From Exiguobacterium sp. SL-9 (GTDB lineage: Bacteria > Bacillota > Bacilli > Exiguobacteriales > Exiguobacteriaceae): a stretch of 64,000 bases of DNA. The stretch's first letter is position 1; each line of letters begins with the position of its first letter. A program made the translations under genes and the position numbers. The stretch covers positions 16,739-80,738 of the forward strand of contig NZ_SJUO01000007.1 in NCBI RefSeq assembly GCF_004336985.1, given 5' to 3'. The notes under the pieces were generated by a model, which saw nothing but the letters and a program-made list of their open reading frames with translations, was not told where the DNA came from and made no database searches. Of the stretch, positions 17,700 through 27,130 are shown in pieces.

Positions 17700-18107
17700 A
17701 TGAGGAAAATCTTGATTGGTGTCCTACTCGGGAGTTCGTTACTTTTAGCATCGTGTGGTGCCAAAAGTTCGAATTATCTTTCTACGACTTCTGTTGAAGA
17801 AATTGCAGATATTAAAACTGAGCAAGAAAGTGCATACGTTCTTGTAGACAGCGATAGTCAAGGTAATGAAGGGGCTTACGTTGATACTGTGCGAGAAGTC
17901 GCCACGGAAAAAAAGAAAGACGTTCTCTTATTCAATCCATTTCAGCCTAATGGGGAAGATATTGAAGAACGTTCTACCCAAGAACATCCTGAACTTAAAG
18001 GTGGCAGATTGTACGAGATGACTGATGGTAAAATCAGTCGTGAATTAAATGTATCTGCCCTTACAGAAGATGAATTAAAAGATCAAGTCACTAACTTCAT
18101 TAAATAG
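17700..18107 (+). CDS. Lipoprotein of the transfer operon
   Basis: The 135-aa precursor has a lipoprotein signal: MRK, a hydrophobic run and the lipobox LLASC with Cys at about 19. The mature part is hydrophilic and acidic and matches no family I know. The gene is clearly more AT-rich than the flanking transfer genes and lies in the patch that also covers the N-terminal third of the next gene. Surface lipoproteins in conjugation operons often act in entry exclusion or channel assembly. Exclusion is an attractive guess here because the lipoprotein and its partner seem exchanged together. Confidence 0.7.
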   Translation: MRKILIGVLLGSSLLLASCGAKSSNYLSTTSVEEIADIKTEQESAYVLVDSDSQGNEGAYVDTVREVATEKKKDVLLFNPFQPNGEDIEERSTQEHPELKGGRLYEMTDGKISRELNVSALTEDELKDQVTNFIK

Positions 18108-18127
18108 CCTTTGAATGGAGGGATTCC

Positions 18128-20077
18128 ATGAGTGATAACGAAGTCGTAAATAAGCTACAAGAGTTCACTGATATCCTTAGTCTCAGTACACTGGTACTGG
18201 ATGCCCTCCGCTCAATGGGTTGGATTTTAATACGTGGCTTAGCAGTATTGATTGATGGACTTGAAAAAGTGACTGACAGCATACTACTAACTAAAACATT
18301 TTTTAATAACTCTCAAGTGGTTGAATTCGTTTCTACGATTCAACCTTTTTTGTACGTTCTTTTAGCTGCTAGCTTCCTATTCACGGGTTATCTCATTATT
18401 TTTCAAAAGAAATTTGATCGAGAAGGATTTTTAATCAATCTGTTTATCACGTTGCTCATTCTCGGACTATTATCTCCAACGATGACGCAAGTAAGTGAAT
18501 TCAGTGATACCGCGATTGATTTCACAGCTCAAAACTCTGACGAAAACTCTTCCAGTGAATCGATATCAAATCAGATTTTACGAGAAAACATTCATGATTT
18601 GATTGAATATGACCGAAATGATTTTTCTGATTTGGAAGGTGCGGCTTTAAACTCCTTACCTCAAAGTCATTTACGAAATATTGATATCAACGAGGTATTC
18701 GATAGTAATGAATTTCGCTTGGGAAGTACTGGCGAACAAATCTCTCAGTCCAAACTAACCTGGAATGGTGAAACGATGGGAAGCTCGAAACTCGACCAAG
18801 GTGGCGTCGAGTGGAACAACCAGTATTACTACCGCTATCAGCCGAATTGGTTGACCATTTTCGTCACGCTCGGGATCATGGGCTTTACGCTGTTCTCGAT
18901 CGCCTACAAACTGGCGCGCCTGTCGTTCGAGCTCGCCTTCAACTATGTCTTGGCGATCCTCGTCGCACCGGCCGATCTGCACAGTGGTCAAAAGACGAAG
19001 AAGGTCATCCAGAGCATTCTGAATACGTTCCTCGTGATTATCCTGATCTTCGTCTCCATCAAGTTGTATACGATTGGGACTGCCTATCTTGCGGAGACGT
19101 TGGACGGGTTCGCCTATCTAATCGCCCTCATCGCTTTCTCAGTCGCGTTGATTGACGGACCGAACATGGTCGAGCGGCTGTTCGGGATCGATGCCGGGCT
19201 CAAACGGGGCTGGGGTGTCGCGCTCGGCGCCTATGCCGCGGGGAAAGGCGTGACCTCGGCCGGTGCCCATGCGGTTTCGAAGGTCGCGCGTTCCGCACAA
19301 GGCGCACCGAAAAAGCCATCGCTCCATGAAGCCGCGACGGCTCGGATGGATTCGAATGCTATACCGCAAAATGGCTCACCGCTTAATGCGGCGAGCCAAG
19401 CTCCACAAAGAGCGGATACAGAGAGGCAAACCGATCCAGATGGTATCGGTCAGACCGCCAGTCGCACGCAGACCGACCAAGAGAAACCGACAAATCCGAG
19501 GAACGATGTGCAACCAAACAACGGTCAAGAATCCGAGCTGGAAGCAGACGGTTCTCCACAAGTGAACGAAGCATCGGGCCGCCCATCTCCCGAATCAATC
19601 CATGCGACGAACCCTGACTCCAATGTCGAACGTGGACCCGACCATCAACCAACTTCATCGGAGACGCAAAGACCGGAATCGATTCACGACCATTCAAGCT
19701 CTGTTCATTCTCCAGTCCCTGCTTCGTCGACAATCGAATCGGCCACTGAATCCGCCGATACCACATCCGGACCAGGTCATCGTCACGACGAATCGGTAAC
19801 CAGAAACGACGTGACGACACCTCATGAGGCACCACATTCAAACGATTCATCGTCGTCTTCGTCGTCTGCGACAGATTCGAGTGATACAGCAACAGAGAAA
19901 CGCCAAGGACACGCCCGCCGGACCATCCATCAAGACACCGTGCTCGACATCGAGACCGAGGTCATAGAACAGGTGCGCGAGAGCCAGACGCACCGTCATA
20001 CTCAGAACCATGAGGAGTCGCGACGGATCTATCCGACCTCGTCGCCGCGACCTGACCAAACTAAGAAAAAGGAGTGA
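18128..20077 (+). CDS. VirB6/TrbL-like polytopic channel protein with long hydrophilic tail
   Basis: The 649-aa protein has several membrane helices, at about residues 35-50, 72-95, 103-120, 235-260, 290-315 and 325-345, as in VirB6/TrbL-type channel proteins. The C-terminal 280 residues are low-complexity, rich in Ser, Thr, Glu, His, Pro and Gln, and probably disordered. Composition shifts abruptly inside the gene: up to about base 18770 (residue about 214) it is AT-rich, then strongly GC-rich. The N-terminal part therefore looks replaced by recombination with the upstream lipoprotein gene. The ATG at 18128 follows GGAGGGATT. It probably forms part of the DNA channel. Confidence 0.75.
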   Translation: MSDNEVVNKLQEFTDILSLSTLVLDALRSMGWILIRGLAVLIDGLEKVTDSILLTKTFFNNSQVVEFVSTIQPFLYVLLAASFLFTGYLIIFQKKFDREGFLINLFITLLILGLLSPTMTQVSEFSDTAIDFTAQNSDENSSSESISNQILRENIHDLIEYDRNDFSDLEGAALNSLPQSHLRNIDINEVFDSNEFRLGSTGEQISQSKLTWNGETMGSSKLDQGGVEWNNQYYYRYQPNWLTIFVTLGIMGFTLFSIAYKLARLSFELAFNYVLAILVAPADLHSGQKTKKVIQSILNTFLVIILIFVSIKLYTIGTAYLAETLDGFAYLIALIAFSVALIDGPNMVERLFGIDAGLKRGWGVALGAYAAGKGVTSAGAHAVSKVARSAQGAPKKPSLHEAATARMDSNAIPQNGSPLNAASQAPQRADTERQTDPDGIGQTASRTQTDQEKPTNPRNDVQPNNGQESELEADGSPQVNEASGRPSPESIHATNPDSNVERGPDHQPTSSETQRPESIHDHSSSVHSPVPASSTIESATESADTTSGPGHRHDESVTRNDVTTPHEAPHSNDSSSSSSSATDSSDTATEKRQGHARRTIHQDTVLDIETEVIEQVRESQTHRHTQNHEESRRIYPTSSPRPDQTKKKE

Positions 20078-20083
20078 TGACCC

Positions 20084-20383
20084 ATGAGCAAATACCGGAT
20101 CCCGAACGAGGTCACGACCGAACTGAAGATCAACAAGATGCTCTATCTGCATGACTTCCTGTTCCTTGTCGGGCTCATCGTGCTGCGGCTCGTGACACTC
20201 CCGTTCATCCCTTCGGTGCTGCACATCCCGTTCACGGTCTTTCTCGTCATCTTCGGACTGTTCATGGTGCTCCGGCCGGCGACAAACCCACAGAAGCGGA
20301 TGGTCCACGCGCTCTATTACGCGCTCATCAAACGGAAAGACACCTATCTTGCGCTCGACGCGCACACGAAAGGACGTGATTGA
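20084..20383 (+). CDS. VirB3/PrgI-like small membrane protein
   Basis: The 99-aa protein has two adjacent membrane helices (about 24-44 and 46-66) and a charged C-terminal part with NPQKRM and a Tyr-rich segment. Size, topology and position directly before the VirB4 pieces fit the VirB3/PrgI-like subunits of Gram-positive type IV systems. AAAAGGAGTGATG precedes the ATG. The next gene starts two bases after its stop. Confidence 0.7.
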   Translation: MSKYRIPNEVTTELKINKMLYLHDFLFLVGLIVLRLVTLPFIPSVLHIPFTVFLVIFGLFMVLRPATNPQKRMVHALYYALIKRKDTYLALDAHTKGRD

Positions 20384-20384
20384 G

Positions 20385-21005
20385 ATGGCTTTCATCGAGG
20401 AGTCGCTACAGGGTCCGAGACGCACGGGCACCTGGCTCGACGAACAGGACGTGGTCGAGAAACGGAAGGTCAAAGACAAGGTCGTCGTCAAACCGACGGT
20501 CGCCGAACTGATGCCGGTCGTCGACATCACCGGTACCGAGTCGTTCGAGATGCGCGACGGGACCTATCTCGACATGGTCCAGCTCACCTCGAAAGACATC
20601 TACTCCTTGAACGAGGAGGAAAAGGACCATGACGTGTTCTCACTCGCCTATCTCCTGCAGGCGTATACGCACCCGCTCAAAGTCGTACCGTTGAACACGC
20701 CACTCAGTCTCGATCGGCAGAAGATCAGCATCGAACGACAGATTCGACAAAATCAGACACCGGCCTACCTGCCCTTCTTACTAAAGAAGAAGCAGGAGCT
20801 CGAATACCTCGAGGAGCATCGCACCAATCGCGATTATCTCCTCTTTTTTTATGCCGAAGACGAGCGGACGCTACGGGAACGCAAGACACACCTCTATAAA
20901 CTGCTCCGACGCTCGAACCCGATGCGCGAGCTGACGCTCGACCAGAAGGTCCATGTGCTCTACCAACTGAACAACCCGAACACGAAACCGCAACTCGACG
21001 CCTGA
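20385..21005 (+). CDS. VirB4 N-terminal-like domain encoded as a separate protein
   Basis: The 206-aa soluble protein starts at ATG 20385, two bases after the stop of the VirB3-like gene, with AAAGGACGTG upstream. It has mixed alpha/beta character with a strand-rich part (FEMRDGTYLDMVQLTSKDIYSL) and a helical end (YAEDERTLRERKTHLYKLLRR), like the N-terminal domain of VirB4 ATPases. The following gene encodes the rest of VirB4. I infer a split VirB4 rather than a frameshift, since each gene has its own start and ribosome site. Confidence 0.55.
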   Translation: MAFIEESLQGPRRTGTWLDEQDVVEKRKVKDKVVVKPTVAELMPVVDITGTESFEMRDGTYLDMVQLTSKDIYSLNEEEKDHDVFSLAYLLQAYTHPLKVVPLNTPLSLDRQKISIERQIRQNQTPAYLPFLLKKKQELEYLEEHRTNRDYLLFFYAEDERTLRERKTHLYKLLRRSNPMRELTLDQKVHVLYQLNNPNTKPQLDA

Positions 21006-21022
21006 AGAAAGGAGTGACGCGC

Positions 21023-22975
21023 ATGTGGCAGCGCCTACGTGCCAAGTTATCCAAACAACAGGACCCGGAGACCGTCAAGATCGAGAAAGGCTATAACCCC
21101 GACGTCATCGCCAAGATCCAGCCACAGGGTGGCATTAAGTTCGACGCCAACTTCGTCCGGCTCGGGGACGGCTACCTGTCCTGTCTCCATGTCTATAAAT
21201 ATCAGTCGCTCGTCTATGACTACTGGCTCGAACCGATTCTGAACATGCCGGGCGTCCTGACGACGCTCGACATCGGGACAGCCGACAAGCGTGAAATCAT
21301 CCAGACCATCAACAAGTCGATGGCCGAACAGAACACACGCTTCGAGAACGCGAAAGACAATATCGACCGCATCGATGCTCGGGAGACGTATAAGGAGTTG
21401 AATGAGCTCTACGAACAGATCACCCAAGGCGAGACGATGAAATATCTGCATCTGCGCCTCTATGTGAAAGCGAAGACGCTCGATGCGCTCGAGGTGAAGG
21501 TGCAGGAAGTGATGGAAGAACTCGAGGCCCGGAATTTCCGCTCGACGATCTTCCTGAACGAACAGGAATGGGAGTGGCAGAGCTTGTTCACAAGCTATGA
21601 CCAACAACAGAGACTGCCGAACCGGCGCTGTGGGAAAGAGATCCCTTCCCTCTCCATCGCCGGCGGCTATCCGTTCCACTTCACGTCGCTACAGGACGCG
21701 ACCGGCACGTATTACGGGACGACCGACACGAACGGTAGCGTCATCTTTGACCTGTTCCATAAGGACAAACAGCGCAAGTTCTATAACGCGCTCATGATTG
21801 GCAAGATGGGGTCCGGGAAATCGACGCTCCTCAAGAAGACGGTGCTCGACCAGGCGATCAAGGGCAACAAGATCCGCATCCTCGACGTCACGGGCGAGTT
21901 CTCCGACCTCGTGCGCCAGCTCGGCGGGAAAGAGATCGCGCTCGACGGGTCGGCCGGGCTCATCAACCCGCTCCATGTCTATAAGACGGTGACGAACAAC
22001 GACGGCAGCGCCAACGAGGCGCTCTCGTTCATGCAGCACCTCTCAAAGATGGCGGTGTTCTATCACTACATCAACCCGGCAGCGACGCAGGAAGAGACGA
22101 ACGAGTTCGAGATCCTGCTCCGTGACCTGTACGTCCGGCACGGACTTTGGGACGAACAGGGTGAGCTGCCGATCACGACGCACCCGGCGAACCGGTACCC
22201 GACGTTCTCCGACTTCCTGTATCTCGTACGTCGTGAGCTCTACACGGACGACACGCGCACCTCGATCAAGGAAGCAATCAGCCCGAATCGGGTCCGGCGT
22301 CTCGAGAACATCGAGCTCGCCGTCACGAACCTCGTCCATAACTATGGCAACATCTTCGACGGGCACTCCTCGATCGATCGGTTCGACGAGGAGCTCATCG
22401 TCTCGTTCCCGCTCCGGAACCTGACGAGCCTGCGGGACGAGGTGTTCCAGGCGCAAGTGTTCTCGCTGATGAACATGCTGTGGGACGGGATGATCGCCAA
22501 CGGTTCGAGTCAACTGAAGGCTTATAACCAGGGTGTGCTCCGGACCGAGGAAGCGTGCAAGTACCTCATCGTCATCGATGAGGCGCATCACTTGATCAAC
22601 ACGCGCGACATCGCGCAACCGGCCATCCTGTATCTGCAACGCTGTATGCGTGAGGCGCGCAAGTATTTCGGTGGCATCTTCTTCGTGTCGCATCTGATCA
22701 CCGATTTCGTGCCGGCCGGGTCAAAGTCCGAGAACGCCGAGAACGTCAAGTCACTCTTCCAATTGACGCAATACAAGATCATCGGCGAACAGGACGCGGA
22801 GAGCATCCCGATCATCCAGACGGTGTTCGATGGACAGCTCTCGAACTCCGAGATGCGCATCATCCCTTCGCTCGAGACGGGGCGTGTCGTCCTCAGTATC
22901 TCGGGCGTGCAGAACCTCATCTTTGACGTCGATGTCGCGCCCGAGGAGCTCGCCCTGTTCGGTGGAGGTGCCTGA
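21023..22975 (+). CDS. VirB4/TraE-type conjugation ATPase
   Basis: The 650-aa protein has Walker A GKMGSGKST (about 259-267) and Walker B YLIVIDEAHH (about 514-523), with the family's HLI and QTVFDGQLSNSEM-type C-terminal sequences. VirB4 drives assembly of the channel and pilus-like parts of type IV systems. ATG 21023 follows AAAGGAGTG. The preceding 206-aa gene may supply the missing N-terminal domain. The TGA overlaps the next ATG by one base (TGATG), so expression is coupled. Confidence 0.92.
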   Translation: MWQRLRAKLSKQQDPETVKIEKGYNPDVIAKIQPQGGIKFDANFVRLGDGYLSCLHVYKYQSLVYDYWLEPILNMPGVLTTLDIGTADKREIIQTINKSMAEQNTRFENAKDNIDRIDARETYKELNELYEQITQGETMKYLHLRLYVKAKTLDALEVKVQEVMEELEARNFRSTIFLNEQEWEWQSLFTSYDQQQRLPNRRCGKEIPSLSIAGGYPFHFTSLQDATGTYYGTTDTNGSVIFDLFHKDKQRKFYNALMIGKMGSGKSTLLKKTVLDQAIKGNKIRILDVTGEFSDLVRQLGGKEIALDGSAGLINPLHVYKTVTNNDGSANEALSFMQHLSKMAVFYHYINPAATQEETNEFEILLRDLYVRHGLWDEQGELPITTHPANRYPTFSDFLYLVRRELYTDDTRTSIKEAISPNRVRRLENIELAVTNLVHNYGNIFDGHSSIDRFDEELIVSFPLRNLTSLRDEVFQAQVFSLMNMLWDGMIANGSSQLKAYNQGVLRTEEACKYLIVIDEAHHLINTRDIAQPAILYLQRCMREARKYFGGIFFVSHLITDFVPAGSKSENAENVKSLFQLTQYKIIGEQDAESIPIIQTVFDGQLSNSEMRIIPSLETGRVVLSISGVQNLIFDVDVAPEELALFGGGA

Positions 22976-24081
22976 TGTGGGCGGCCGCGAAACGGACGGC
23001 CCGCTTCGCCGTCACGGCGAAATGGCAGCTCGCGACGCTCAAGTGGCGACTCATCCTACTCGGCATCGCGGCACTCGTCTTGTTCCTGGTCATCCTCATA
23101 GTCGGAATCCTCGACACGCTCACAGGTGTCCAGAACGAACAACCGACCGACGTCACATTCGACACAACAGGCGGTCTCCAGGTAAGTGACCAGGTACTCC
23201 AATATCGGGGCTTGGTAGAAAGTGAACTGACGAAGCACGGGCTGGCCGAACAGACGAACCTCGTGCTCGCGCTCATGATGCAGGAGAGCGGCGGACGCGG
23301 GAACGACCCGATGCAGGCGAGCGAATCGAAGTGTGGACGCATCGGATGTATCACCTCCCCCGAGGAGAGCATCGTCTACGGCGTCGAGCATTTCGCTTCC
23401 GTCTTCGAACGGGCGAACCGTGATGTGCAACTCACGTTACAGAGTTACAACTTCGGCGGCGGCTTTATCGATTATGTCCAGGAGAACAGCGGCCGTTACT
23501 CGAAAGAGCTCGCCATCTCGTTCTCCCAGATGATGTATCAGCGCGTGAAACACACCGGCATCTATCGCTGTCATCGTCCGAGTGCGGTCCAGCACGGTGC
23601 CTGTTACGGCGACATCGAGTATGTCGACGCGGTGTTGAAATACCTTGCGCCGGTCGCCGTCGCCGATGGGGTCATCACGAAAGAACTGTTGTCGGGACTA
23701 CGTTCCCCGCTCGCCATCCCGCTCAACGTGACATCGCGTTTCGGATGGCGCGTCATCTTCGGACAACGGGACAACCACACCGGGATCGACTTCAGTTGCA
23801 CGCCATCCGACACGATCCACGCGGTCAAGAGCGGCACCGTCATCTATAGCGGGAACCGCGGACCGTACGGAAATCTCGTCCAGGTTCGACACGACAATTA
23901 CATCACGGCGTACGCGCACCTGAGTCGTCTCGGCGTCCAGACCGGGCAACAGATCGACGCCGGGCAGGCGCTCGGATACTGCGGCACGACCGGCCGATCG
24001 AGCGGGAACCATCTGCATTTTGAGATCAAGACGAGTGAATGGTCAGGCCATATCGACCCCGCCCCGGTCTTCGGATTTTGA
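22975..24081 (+). CDS. Bifunctional cell-wall hydrolase: lysozyme-like domain plus M23 peptidase
   Basis: The 368-aa protein has one N-terminal membrane helix (about 25-47) and then a lysozyme-like transglycosylase domain (about 70-195). The catalytic Glu is in MMQESGGRGND, followed by QSYNFGGGFIDY. A C-terminal M23 metallopeptidase domain (about 240-368) shows the zinc ligands in NHTGIDFS and GNHLHFEI. Such two-domain enzymes open the peptidoglycan for the transfer channel in Gram-positive conjugation (CwlT, TcpG and TraG-like proteins). The start overlaps the VirB4 stop. Confidence 0.9.
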   Translation: MWAAAKRTARFAVTAKWQLATLKWRLILLGIAALVLFLVILIVGILDTLTGVQNEQPTDVTFDTTGGLQVSDQVLQYRGLVESELTKHGLAEQTNLVLALMMQESGGRGNDPMQASESKCGRIGCITSPEESIVYGVEHFASVFERANRDVQLTLQSYNFGGGFIDYVQENSGRYSKELAISFSQMMYQRVKHTGIYRCHRPSAVQHGACYGDIEYVDAVLKYLAPVAVADGVITKELLSGLRSPLAIPLNVTSRFGWRVIFGQRDNHTGIDFSCTPSDTIHAVKSGTVIYSGNRGPYGNLVQVRHDNYITAYAHLSRLGVQTGQQIDAGQALGYCGTTGRSSGNHLHFEIKTSEWSGHIDPAPVFGF

Positions 24082-24111
24082 GTCATGGATGTATGGAAAG
24101 GAGGAGGGAAA

Positions 24112-24690
24112 ATGAACTTCACCGGACGTCACCTTGCGTATCTGTTTGGGATACTGCTTCTCATTTCACTCGCGGCGAACATCTTTTTTTATCAACGCGC
24201 GGCACCAGCGGCAAATCCCTCGAACACGAGTGAGACACAAAACGAGAGAACCGTTCCCTCTAAGTCAGTGACTTCCGAAGATACGCCGTCAGACACTGAA
24301 CCCGTTGTCGCATCGTCGGACACTGAACAAATGGAGGAGCTGACGACACGCGCGATGCGTTTCGTCGAGTACGCCTTCACCATCACGAAGGACAGTTACA
24401 CGACCCAAAAACGACAGGCGAAAGATGTCATGTCGGAGGACCTCACGGCCACGCTCTTCGCCGCGAACGGCAGTGACGTCGGCACGTTCGAGACGACCGT
24501 CCGCGATATCGAGGTGTTCCCTTCTGTCTCCGGAGAAGATTGTCTCGTGCGGTTCGAACAAGACCTGTTGATCACCGAGACGGGTTATGAAGAGACGACG
24601 CAAGAACTGTTGGCTTTGACGTTTGAGTCCATCGACGGGCGTTTGGTCGTCACAGAGATGGAAGACCTGACACCGAAAGGAGGGATTTAG
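24112..24690 (+). CDS. Single-pass membrane transfer protein, possibly VirB8-like
   Basis: The 192-aa protein has a short cytoplasmic start, one membrane helix (about 9-27), a low-complexity Ser/Thr/Glu spacer (about 30-75) and an extracytoplasmic alpha/beta domain (about 78-185). This layout fits VirB8/TcpC-like NTF2-fold subunits or a conjugative accessory lipid-free anchor, but sequence evidence is weak. ATG 24112 is chosen for the AGGAGG directly upstream. Its TAG is directly followed by the next gene. Confidence 0.5.
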   Translation: MNFTGRHLAYLFGILLLISLAANIFFYQRAAPAANPSNTSETQNERTVPSKSVTSEDTPSDTEPVVASSDTEQMEELTTRAMRFVEYAFTITKDSYTTQKRQAKDVMSEDLTATLFAANGSDVGTFETTVRDIEVFPSVSGEDCLVRFEQDLLITETGYEETTQELLALTFESIDGRLVVTEMEDLTPKGGI

Positions 24691-25530
24691 ATGCGTCGGC
24701 AAACGCGACGACGCCTCACCCAGAACGTCTCCCGATTCTACCTCGGACTCGGCGTATTCTTTGTCATCGGTTTCCTCTTCTTTGGCACCTCGTCGTTCTT
24801 TTTCGCCGACGAGGCACCGGTCAATGAGACGCCAATCAACGAGGCGATCCGGCTCTCGAACGGGGAGGTCGTGACGCTCCATGCCTGGAATTATGACATG
24901 GATAAACGGACGATGCGTGTCCGCCTCTCACTCGATGAGACACCAGGTAACACGAATAATCATCTCTATCGCTATGTCTATAAGGCGCGTCCGGATTCTG
25001 AGAAGGAAGTCACGTTGCTGTATGAACGGAACGACCAATACGTGCTCGAATTGAAGGACGTGCCGAACGATTTCGACCAACTCGCCGTCCGGATCTATGG
25101 GGTCGACGACTCACAATCAATCGATGAACTCACACCCGAGGAATGGGAGAACGGTCTATTGACGTCACTCTATGCCGACCGTCGGACCATCGAACAGGCG
25201 AACCACAGTTCATCTGACGAGACATACTTCACGAAACTATTCATTGAGGACGCGCTCACAGAGACCGAGAGACAGTTGGAAAAATCGCAGCAGTCAGTCG
25301 AAGCGCAACGGCAACAGATCAAGCGGCTCGACCGTGACAAAGAGGAACTTGAAAGCGAACTCCCCTACCTCTCGCTCGACGAACAGGTCGAACAGGAGAA
25401 CCAGATTTTCGACCTCGGCCGGAAGCATGACGAGCTCACACTGGAACTCGAGAAGCTCGAACAGTCGGTCACAGCGCTCGAAGAAAAGTACGACAAGTTG
25501 CGCGTCCGGCTCCGGGAACTGTCGATTTAA
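24691..25530 (+). CDS. Membrane-anchored coiled-coil protein of the transfer operon
   Basis: The 279-aa protein has an N-terminal membrane helix (about 14-35), a beta-rich outer domain (about 45-155) and a long C-terminal coiled coil (about 180-279) with many EL, EK and QQ heptads. I do not recognise a family. It is the last gene before the probable oriT. AAAGGAGGG precedes the ATG. It may bridge membrane and cell wall or be a structural partner in the channel. Confidence 0.6.
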   Translation: MRRQTRRRLTQNVSRFYLGLGVFFVIGFLFFGTSSFFFADEAPVNETPINEAIRLSNGEVVTLHAWNYDMDKRTMRVRLSLDETPGNTNNHLYRYVYKARPDSEKEVTLLYERNDQYVLELKDVPNDFDQLAVRIYGVDDSQSIDELTPEEWENGLLTSLYADRRTIEQANHSSSDETYFTKLFIEDALTETERQLEKSQQSVEAQRQQIKRLDRDKEELESELPYLSLDEQVEQENQIFDLGRKHDELTLELEKLEQSVTALEEKYDKLRVRLRELSI

Positions 25531-25532
25531 GT

Positions 25533-25646
25533 GGCACATTTCGTGCCAAATCGCTGGTTTTACTGGCACATTTCGTGCCGTTTTCGGACTTTTGGTGATA
25601 TCACGGAAACCCCAGGCTCTGCCTGGGCTATCACGACAAGTGATAG
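25533..25646 (+). other. Probable oriT: cluster of palindromes before the relaxase genes
   Basis: In 114 bases lie two copies of GGCACATTTCGTGCC (25533-25547 and 25565-25579), each with GGCAC/GTGCC arms. GTGATATCAC is at 25595-25604. The hairpin CCCAGGC-TCT-GCCTGGG is at 25611-25627, and the hairpin CTATCAC-GACAA-GTGATAG is at 25628-25646. The cluster lies immediately upstream of the accessory protein and relaxase genes, where MOB_L elements such as pLS20 carry oriT. The nick site is not identified. Confidence 0.65.
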
Positions 25647-25722
25647 CAGTTTCCCCTTATGCTCTTTGAACGAACTTTTAGGACCTCGGCAATATACAAC
25701 CTCTAGAAAGGTGGTCAGGCAG

Positions 25723-25974
25723 ATGGACCTGTTACTCCGCGACATCGACCCCGTCATCGTGAAGCAAATCGATGAATGGGCGAAGGAACACAAACGCTCA
25801 CGGCAACAATATTTGAAAGAACTGCTCGCCTCCTGGTGCACGAACGGCATCCAATCGACGCAAATCGAGCGCCTCGAACGACAGCTCGAGGCGAACACGC
25901 TCCACCTGAAACGGAGCGCGGACGAACTCGCCGAAGTGACTCGGTTGTTGAATGAGGTGATGCAGGATGCGTGA
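25723..25974 (+). CDS. Relaxase accessory protein (probable oriT-binding)
   Basis: The 83-aa protein starts at ATG 25723 behind AAAGGTGG. Its N-terminal part (VIVKQIDEWAKEHKRSRQQYLKELLASW) resembles a ribbon-helix-helix DNA-binding unit, followed by a heptad-rich helix (about 46-80). It directly follows the palindrome cluster and overlaps the relaxase gene by eight bases. This is the genetic position of auxiliary relaxosome proteins that bind oriT, and I infer that role. Confidence 0.65.
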   Translation: MDLLLRDIDPVIVKQIDEWAKEHKRSRQQYLKELLASWCTNGIQSTQIERLERQLEANTLHLKRSADELAEVTRLLNEVMQDA

Positions 25975-27121
25975 GACGCCAGGCGTCGTCATCAAGTCGA
26001 AGTTCAAGGTACCGGGCACGAAAAAGAAGTCACGTCGCTACACGACGTACCTCGATTACATCAATCGACCGGACGCCAAAGACAGCCGCGAACAGTTTGA
26101 GACGTACCATGATTATATGGAGGACGAGATGAAATCGAGCGGTCTGTTCACACGTGAGGACGACCGGTTGGACGACCAAAAGCGTCGCGCCGTCCGCGAC
26201 ATCTTCAAGAACGCGCAAGAGAACGGGAGCATCCTTTGGCAAGACGTCATCTCGTTCGATAACGCCTGGCTACGAGAGACCGGTGTGCTTCATGACGACC
26301 TCGTCGACGAGAAACGGCTGATTCAGGCGACACGGAACGCGATCGATTCAATGCTTCAAAAAGAGAAGATGGTCCACGCCTACTGGACCGGTGCCGTGCA
26401 TTACAACACCGACAATATCCACGTGCATGTCGCCATCGTCGAGACGAGCCACATGCGCGAGCGAGGCAAACGAAAACCAAAATCGATCGAGCTGATGAAG
26501 TCGAAAGTCATCTATTCCCTCGCCGACCGGACGAAAGAACAGGAGAAACTGAACGCTTTCATCCGCGACGAGTTGGTCGCGCATAAACGGAACCGGAGGA
26601 TCCCAACGCTCCCGAACCGTGTCCAGCATCCCGAGCTCGTCCGTCAGTTCAAGGACATCTATGAGCGGTTGCCGGAAGACAAACGACAGTGGCGCTACAA
26701 TATGAACGGGATGCAGCCGCTCCGTGAGTCGCTCGACCGTCTGACCGACCGCTACATCGACATTCACTTCAAATCAGAGTTCCAAGCCTTCAACGAGCGA
26801 CTTGAACAGGAGGTGTCGTTCCATCGTCGCAGCTACGGCGACACGGAGAAGGCCGAGCGGTACCGGACGACGAAACGACAGGACCTCTACACCCGGATGG
26901 GGAATGCCATCCTCTCCGAGATGCGCGACTTGTCAAAAGAACAAACGATAGTTGAGAAAAATGGAGCCCCAAAACATCCGGTCAGACGCGCATTCAACCA
27001 ACAAAAGATATTCAACGAATCACTCTACCGGATCGAGCGGCATATGAACGACGAATTAGAACACTTGAAGAACCAACGCGCTTTCGAACAGTTGGAACGG
27101 GACATCGAATATGGAAAGTGA
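25967..27121 (+). CDS. MOB_L-type relaxase
   Basis: The 384-aa protein carries the metal-binding three-His motif of relaxases in NTDNIHVHVAIVE (about 147-158). The N-terminal RYTTYLDYINRPDA holds Tyr residues suitable for the nicking reaction. Sequence and size resemble the pLS20/MOB_L (MobP2-like) relaxases of Firmicutes, which nick oriT and pilot the strand through the type IV channel. The C-terminal half is helical. The start lies inside the accessory gene. Conserved motif residues are intact, so it should be active. Confidence 0.85.
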   Translation: MRETPGVVIKSKFKVPGTKKKSRRYTTYLDYINRPDAKDSREQFETYHDYMEDEMKSSGLFTREDDRLDDQKRRAVRDIFKNAQENGSILWQDVISFDNAWLRETGVLHDDLVDEKRLIQATRNAIDSMLQKEKMVHAYWTGAVHYNTDNIHVHVAIVETSHMRERGKRKPKSIELMKSKVIYSLADRTKEQEKLNAFIRDELVAHKRNRRIPTLPNRVQHPELVRQFKDIYERLPEDKRQWRYNMNGMQPLRESLDRLTDRYIDIHFKSEFQAFNERLEQEVSFHRRSYGDTEKAERYRTTKRQDLYTRMGNAILSEMRDLSKEQTIVEKNGAPKHPVRRAFNQQKIFNESLYRIERHMNDELEHLKNQRAFEQLERDIEYGK

Positions 27122-27130
27122 GGGAGGACG

